64,000 bases of DNA, taken from positions 34,368-98,367 of the forward strand of contig JAJEKB010001365.1 in assembly GCA_022393335.1 (NCBI GenBank), read 5' to 3'. The notes under the pieces were generated by a model. It had not been told where the DNA came from. It ran no database searches and worked only from the letters and a program-made list of their open reading frames with translations. Shown here piece after piece: positions 59,744 to 64,000 of the stretch. The stretch comes from Macrotrachela quadricornifera. Its lineage: Eukaryota > Rotifera > Eurotatoria > Philodinida > Philodinidae. Made by a program: the position numbers and the translations under genes. Positions within the stretch are counted from its first letter, which is position 1. Every line of letters begins with the position of its first letter.

Positions 59744-60919
59744 TATTGTACTCATTTTCTATTCGAATTAGTGCTTACTTACCTTTGAAAAAAAAGTATT
59801 TAAAATTTTAGTAATATACAAGTAATAGTATGGTATACGTTCGCTGTACTGAATACTACTGTGTGTTTATTTTATGTTGTCTTTCCTTCTTTTTGTTCTT
59901 TCTTCTTCTCAGTTTTTTTCTTTGTATTATAACGCACATCGTGCATAGAAAAACGATAAGTCGGACTGTGTGAGTGTGCAGTTAAGCACAGCACTCTCAC
60001 ATGATATTATTTCTTTCTCCTATAGTGTGCAGTCATGTAATGAAGCATATCGACGATTCACTCTTTTAATAAATTAGTCTATTTTGATTGTTTACATCAA
60101 TTTTTTCGGTTTTTTTTCGGTACCCCTAAAAGGTTCAAATTAAGAAATTTTATAGTGTGACTCAAAACTTTAAACTTTTACTTGCTTTTTTTAAACCCCT
60201 CCCTGGAATGAAAGGCCATGACCTTATAAAGTGTCTCAGCATATCGCTTCTTTTTAGGTGGCCTTCTATTGACAGTCAAGTTTTGGCCAATTAATAATTT
60301 TAAAAAATTTCAAAATTAATAATTAATTAATAACCTTTTTTACCATTTTTAGGTGTTTTTCACGAAAAAACCGCCATTTTTTGTAAAAAAGTATTAGAAA
60401 ATTAGTTGTTTCGTATAATTATTACATGATCTTCTGATAAGGCGTTTCAACTTTTGTTCGAACATGGCATTATGCAAGGGGCGGCCGTCTCTTCTGGGGA
60501 GAAGGGTTTAAACCATGCCCAATATTTTGTTCGAAATTATGAAAACTTAGTCAGCTGTTAGAAGTGAAACTGAGTTCAAATCCAAAATCCTCTTATTCTG
60601 TATCGAAGAGTTTTCTGAACAGTAGCAGTTTTATCAAATAATAAGTATAGATTTGCAACAGAAAGAAATCTACTAGTGACATGACTTCGTAAGTAACAAG
60701 CCAAAATTAGTCAATGAAGTTGTCGATTTTCAGCCACTAAAAATTATAGTAATAACTGGAAAAATGTTCGCGGTGACGATACGAAGTACATCATCGATTG
60801 TGGAAACTTCTCCAGATGAGTAAATGTAGAGAAAGCGAGCTCAAACATATCATGAGCCACCGGTGGCTCAGATTGTAGCGAATGTGTTAATATGCGACCT
60901 TTTTGAAATGTTTAATCCA
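59744..60919. other. Gene-free stretch
   Basis: Nothing recognised. A short GC-rich patch at about 60475-60515 ('gggcggccgtctcttctgg') stands out in base composition only. Confidence 0.35.
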
Positions 60920-61219
60920 TTATTGATTTGTTTGTTGATCTTTACAATAGACATAAATCGAAGAAATTTGTCGAAGTTGATGCATTCGAGGTACTATTTC
61001 TTGACCCAATTGATCAGTAACAATCAAGATAATTCGATCTTGCGAAGAAAGAGATCGAATATATTGTTCACATAGATCACTTTGTTCAAATGATTTCAAA
61101 TAATTGATTGATAATCGAAGTTTTTGTTGTGCATTAATACTCTCTTTTGAGTTTTCCGAAGCATCAAGCCAAATAAGAAAATATGTTTCAAAGTTATTAT
61201 TCCTTATTTCTTCAACCAT
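60920..61219 (-). pseudogene. Orphan exon resembling the N-terminal domain of bdelloid ART/TPR proteins
   Basis: A 99-residue frame reads ETYFLIWLDASENSKES, then AQQKLRLSINYLKSFEQSD and DRIILIVTDQLGQEIVPRMH, LRQISSIYVYC. From memory this matches an uncharacterised N-terminal module found in rotifer proteins that also carry ADP-ribosyltransferase and tetratricopeptide regions; it is a recognition and not a database result. After YVYCKDQQ the similarity stops and no ART or TPR coding follows, and no start exon is found upstream. It is therefore best called a truncated gene fragment. Confidence 0.55.
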
Positions 61220-62352
61220 CGTTGAAGAATGACTAAAAAAAATGAAAAAGGCTCACTGCTTTTATAACACTTCAAATGTTTTTTTTTATTTCCATCGATA
61301 CTGTGATACGTGATGAAAACAAATCTTGGAAAAAAGAAAATTTCGTTAGTCGCTCATCACATGTTCCAAGATAACACTAGATATATTGTGTGAGTAATGA
61401 CATCGAAGAAATCTGTTTTCATTCCCATAGTTTAAAAACTTGAATAAAATAAAGAACGAAATCCTTTAAAATACCTGAATAGCCGATTTATTTTTTATGC
61501 TTTCAATAGATTTGATGATTCGAAGCATTAATTGTTTCATATAACAATGAATGCATTAATAAACTACTATTCTCGTACGACAGTTCCAAATAATCTTCCA
61601 TAACTGATATTTCTACTACAGTGTCGAAGTTTTTAAGAGAATAACATTTATTTCGTGCAATAATAAAGATAATATGAGGACAGCCATCAGCGAAGATAGA
61701 TTGTTTTCGTTTAAATTTTGTCGATCACTTCGTATACATCTCTTTTCTACACTTGTATCTAACAAAAACATCGTATTTTGACAATCTTGATTGACTAACA
61801 AAAGACATGCATTTAAATAGTTTAGCTAACAATTTACTCGAAATGCAATATTGCTAAAAAAATAACGTTAAACCTTTCCAGTTCCATTTCATACTTTCAA
61901 TCTATTAATGGATATCAAAAACAAATTGTTTATCATAATAATTATTCATACAAGTATAATATTCAAGTTCAGTTATTGTTCATTTTCCTGGGAAGATAGT
62001 ACGTAACTACCAATAAAATTGCTTGCTATCTTTTGTCCAGAAAAAAAATTATAGTACAGGAATTCAAAGTCATAGTTTGTTGTGTCTCAAAATTTCTTTT
62101 AGAAGTCAGCGCAAGTATTTTTTTTCTGAATCATAAGCAAAATTTTATTGAAAATAATTCGTATAATAGAACATCTCAGATATACAGCGCCCTCGATATC
62201 ATTTTCGAATTGATCAGTTCGATTGGTCAATATAGAATTGTTTTTTGAATGGCTAAGCAATCCAATCCAATGTCTTTATATGAGCGATATACATACTATT
62301 GCAGTCACAGCAGAACACATTTGATAAGAACGAAAAAGTTGAAGATAAAGGT
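61220..62352. other. Region upstream of the phytanoyl-CoA dioxygenase gene
   Basis: No supported feature. The in-frame open sequence from 62299 precedes the chosen start of the next gene. Confidence 0.35.
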
Positions 62353-64000
62353 ATGAAGCCTTCGTCAATATGGTCGTTACTCACTCGACAACAACCATTA
62401 CAGACTTTTATTCATCATATTCGATTTGCTTCCCAGGCCAGCAAAAGAGAGGTAAGATACTTGTTCGTAACAGTAGATTATGGTTCGTTTTTTCTTAAAA
62501 AGTTCTGGTACCAGTAAACATTCTGGAATATTTAAAAAATATGTCTATCGTAAAAGTCAAAATTTTTTTGGATAAAGTGGAATAAAATTAATTTAGATTT
62601 TTGTTTCTCAGGATAATTCTTCTAAACATAAGCATTTATAAAAAAAGAAATTTTTATATGTCAAAATTTATATTTATTTCAGTTCTAAATTTTCATTTAA
62701 AATAATCTTTTTGAATTTATAACTATTGATGTTGATAGATAAATATGTCCGCATTGAACGATTATGTAACTTAGTATTTGAAATAGAAGCATATAAGTCC
62801 ATATTCGAATGAAGGTACTATGCAACAATTTTTCGACTTATCGATGTTTACCATGATATAATGAATTTATTGATGAGATAGACTATTGGTTATATTAAGC
62901 TAATACTCCCAATATGCACATTTGATATTTCAGCTAAAAGTTTTATGTAAGTAGATAAATCCGAAAAATACTGAGGAACAGCAAGTGTGTTACACACTTC
63001 CAAATGGTAATTTCACACTTGAACAACGTCAATTTTATGAAGAAAATGGTTTTATCATCATACGAAAACTTATTTCATCTTCTATACTCGAACAATTTCG
63101 GTAAGTAAAAAGAAACATCTCTGAAGACTAAATTGTGAAATATGAAATTTAGAAAACGATTTGAAGATGTTTGTGCCGGAAAAATTCAAATTCCTGGTAT
63201 GACAATAGTGCAGGATGTAGCTTATGCGAAGTCAAAAGCAGCTCTTGAAGAGAAAACAATTAATCGAATTCAAGATTTTACATTGGATGATGAATTTTTC
63301 AAATATTGTTGTCTACCAGAACTGGTTCAATACGTTGAAAATTTCACTGGTCCTAATATAATGGCTATGCATACGATGGTATAGATTCCCTTTTGATACG
63401 AAAATACAATGATTTGCAATTTATTTTTCTTTTCTACTAGTTAATAAACAAACCACCAGATGCAGGAAAGAAAACATCTCGACATCCATTGCATCAAGAT
63501 TTGTTTTTTTTTCCATTTCGACCAGCTAATCGTATTGTATGTACATGGACAGCAATGGAGCATGCATATCGTGAAAATGGATGTCTTGTTGTCTTGCCTG
63601 GTACACATAAAGGCAAAATAGAACAACATGCATATCCAAATTGGGAGGTAATTAATGAAAGTATAAACATTTAGTGAAAATAAAAATGTATTTTTTTTTC
63701 TGACAGGGAGGCAACAATAAAATGTACATGGGCGTTGAGAATTTTGATCCTAAACGAGAAAGACAATATGTAGAAATGTGGGAAGGTTAAATTTCTAAAA
63801 ATGTTGTTATTATTATGTTAATTTATTTTTTTTTATTAAGGTGATACAATCTTTTTTCATCCATTACTTATTCATGGTAGTGGTAGAAATCGAACATCGG
63901 GATTTCGAAAGGTATCTCAAGCAAATATGATCGCTATTGATAAATCAATTTTTATTATCTAGATTATTTCGTGTCATTTTGCTGATTCATCATGTTATTA
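62353..64000 (+). CDS. PHYH: Phytanoyl-CoA 2-hydroxylase (dioxygenase), 3' end beyond window
   Basis: Seven exons were inferred: 62353-62451, 62982-63100, 63153-63378, 63441-63647, 63707-63785, 63841-63911 and 63963 to the window end. Phase is kept throughout. The enzyme is an Fe(II)/2-oxoglutarate dioxygenase that 2-hydroxylates phytanoyl-CoA, the first step of peroxisomal alpha-oxidation of branched fatty acids. Family signatures: [42 protein letters not shown] (first His and Asp of the HxD facial triad), [11 protein letters not shown], and [20 protein letters not shown] with the second metal His and the 2-oxoglutarate-binding Arg. The N-terminal exon is variable, and the start is uncertain: ATG at 62353 is the only in-frame ATG, but an upstream exon could exist. 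I could not identify a clear peroxisomal PTS2. The last exon ([13 protein letters not shown]) is close to the expected C-terminus. Confidence 0.92.

Overview
The window looks like eukaryotic, very probably bdelloid rotifer, nuclear DNA of the Rotaria/Adineta type. This is an inference from five features: strongly AT-rich sequence; genes cut by many short (about 45-65 nt) GT-AG introns; F-box/leucine-rich, NHL-repeat, TRAF and arginine-type ADP-ribosyltransferase genes; a CYP3-like P450; and a heavy load of dead or non-autonomous DNA transposons. No bacterial operon structure, rRNA or convincing tRNA was found.

Layout. 1-5.4 kb: a broken Tc1/mariner transposase, an 820-bp foldback repeat and a G-rich minisatellite. 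5.7-8.7 kb: a TRAF-family gene (RING, TRAF zinc fingers, coiled coil, MATH) whose 1.46-kb intron holds another foldback. 8.7-15.2 kb: gene-free, with a 34-bp minisatellite and an 0.9-kb foldback. 15.2-17.8 kb: a secreted-type Cys-rich/NHL-repeat gene with a related foldback in its intron. 19.2-23.7 kb, minus strand: a two-domain dsRNA-binding protein, an F-box/LRR-like protein and an HPP-family membrane protein. 24-27 kb: GC-rich repeats, a near-perfect hairpin and a 760-bp TA-flanked MITE. 29.9-38.9 kb: SPEF1-like calponin-homology protein (+), GH13 glycosidase (-), CYP3-like P450 (+) and a second F-box protein (+). 39.6-43.2 kb: inverted repeats, a compound tandem array with a 230-bp assembly gap, and an hAT transposase fragment. 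44.4-51 kb: an intronless OAS-like nucleotidyltransferase and a third F-box gene. 51.5-62 kb: foldback, unknown pseudogene, second NHL gene (-), ADP-ribosyltransferase (-), Merlin/IS1016-type transposase relic, 930-bp MITE, and an orphan exon of the kind seen in bdelloid ART/TPR proteins. 62.3-64 kb: phytanoyl-CoA dioxygenase (+), running off the end.

The genes do not form one pathway. Several belong to families expanded in bdelloids for signalling, defence or detoxification (TRAF, OAS-like, ADP-ribosyltransferase, P450, F-box, NHL). The most striking non-genic signal is eight long inverted repeats, two of them inside introns, plus one pair of distant inverted copies. Two of the eight share ACGGGTGG/ACAGGTGG-type ends and TA flanks and so look like one mariner-type MITE superfamily. 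Exon boundaries were worked out by hand from reading frame and GT-AG signals and have not been checked against transcripts.
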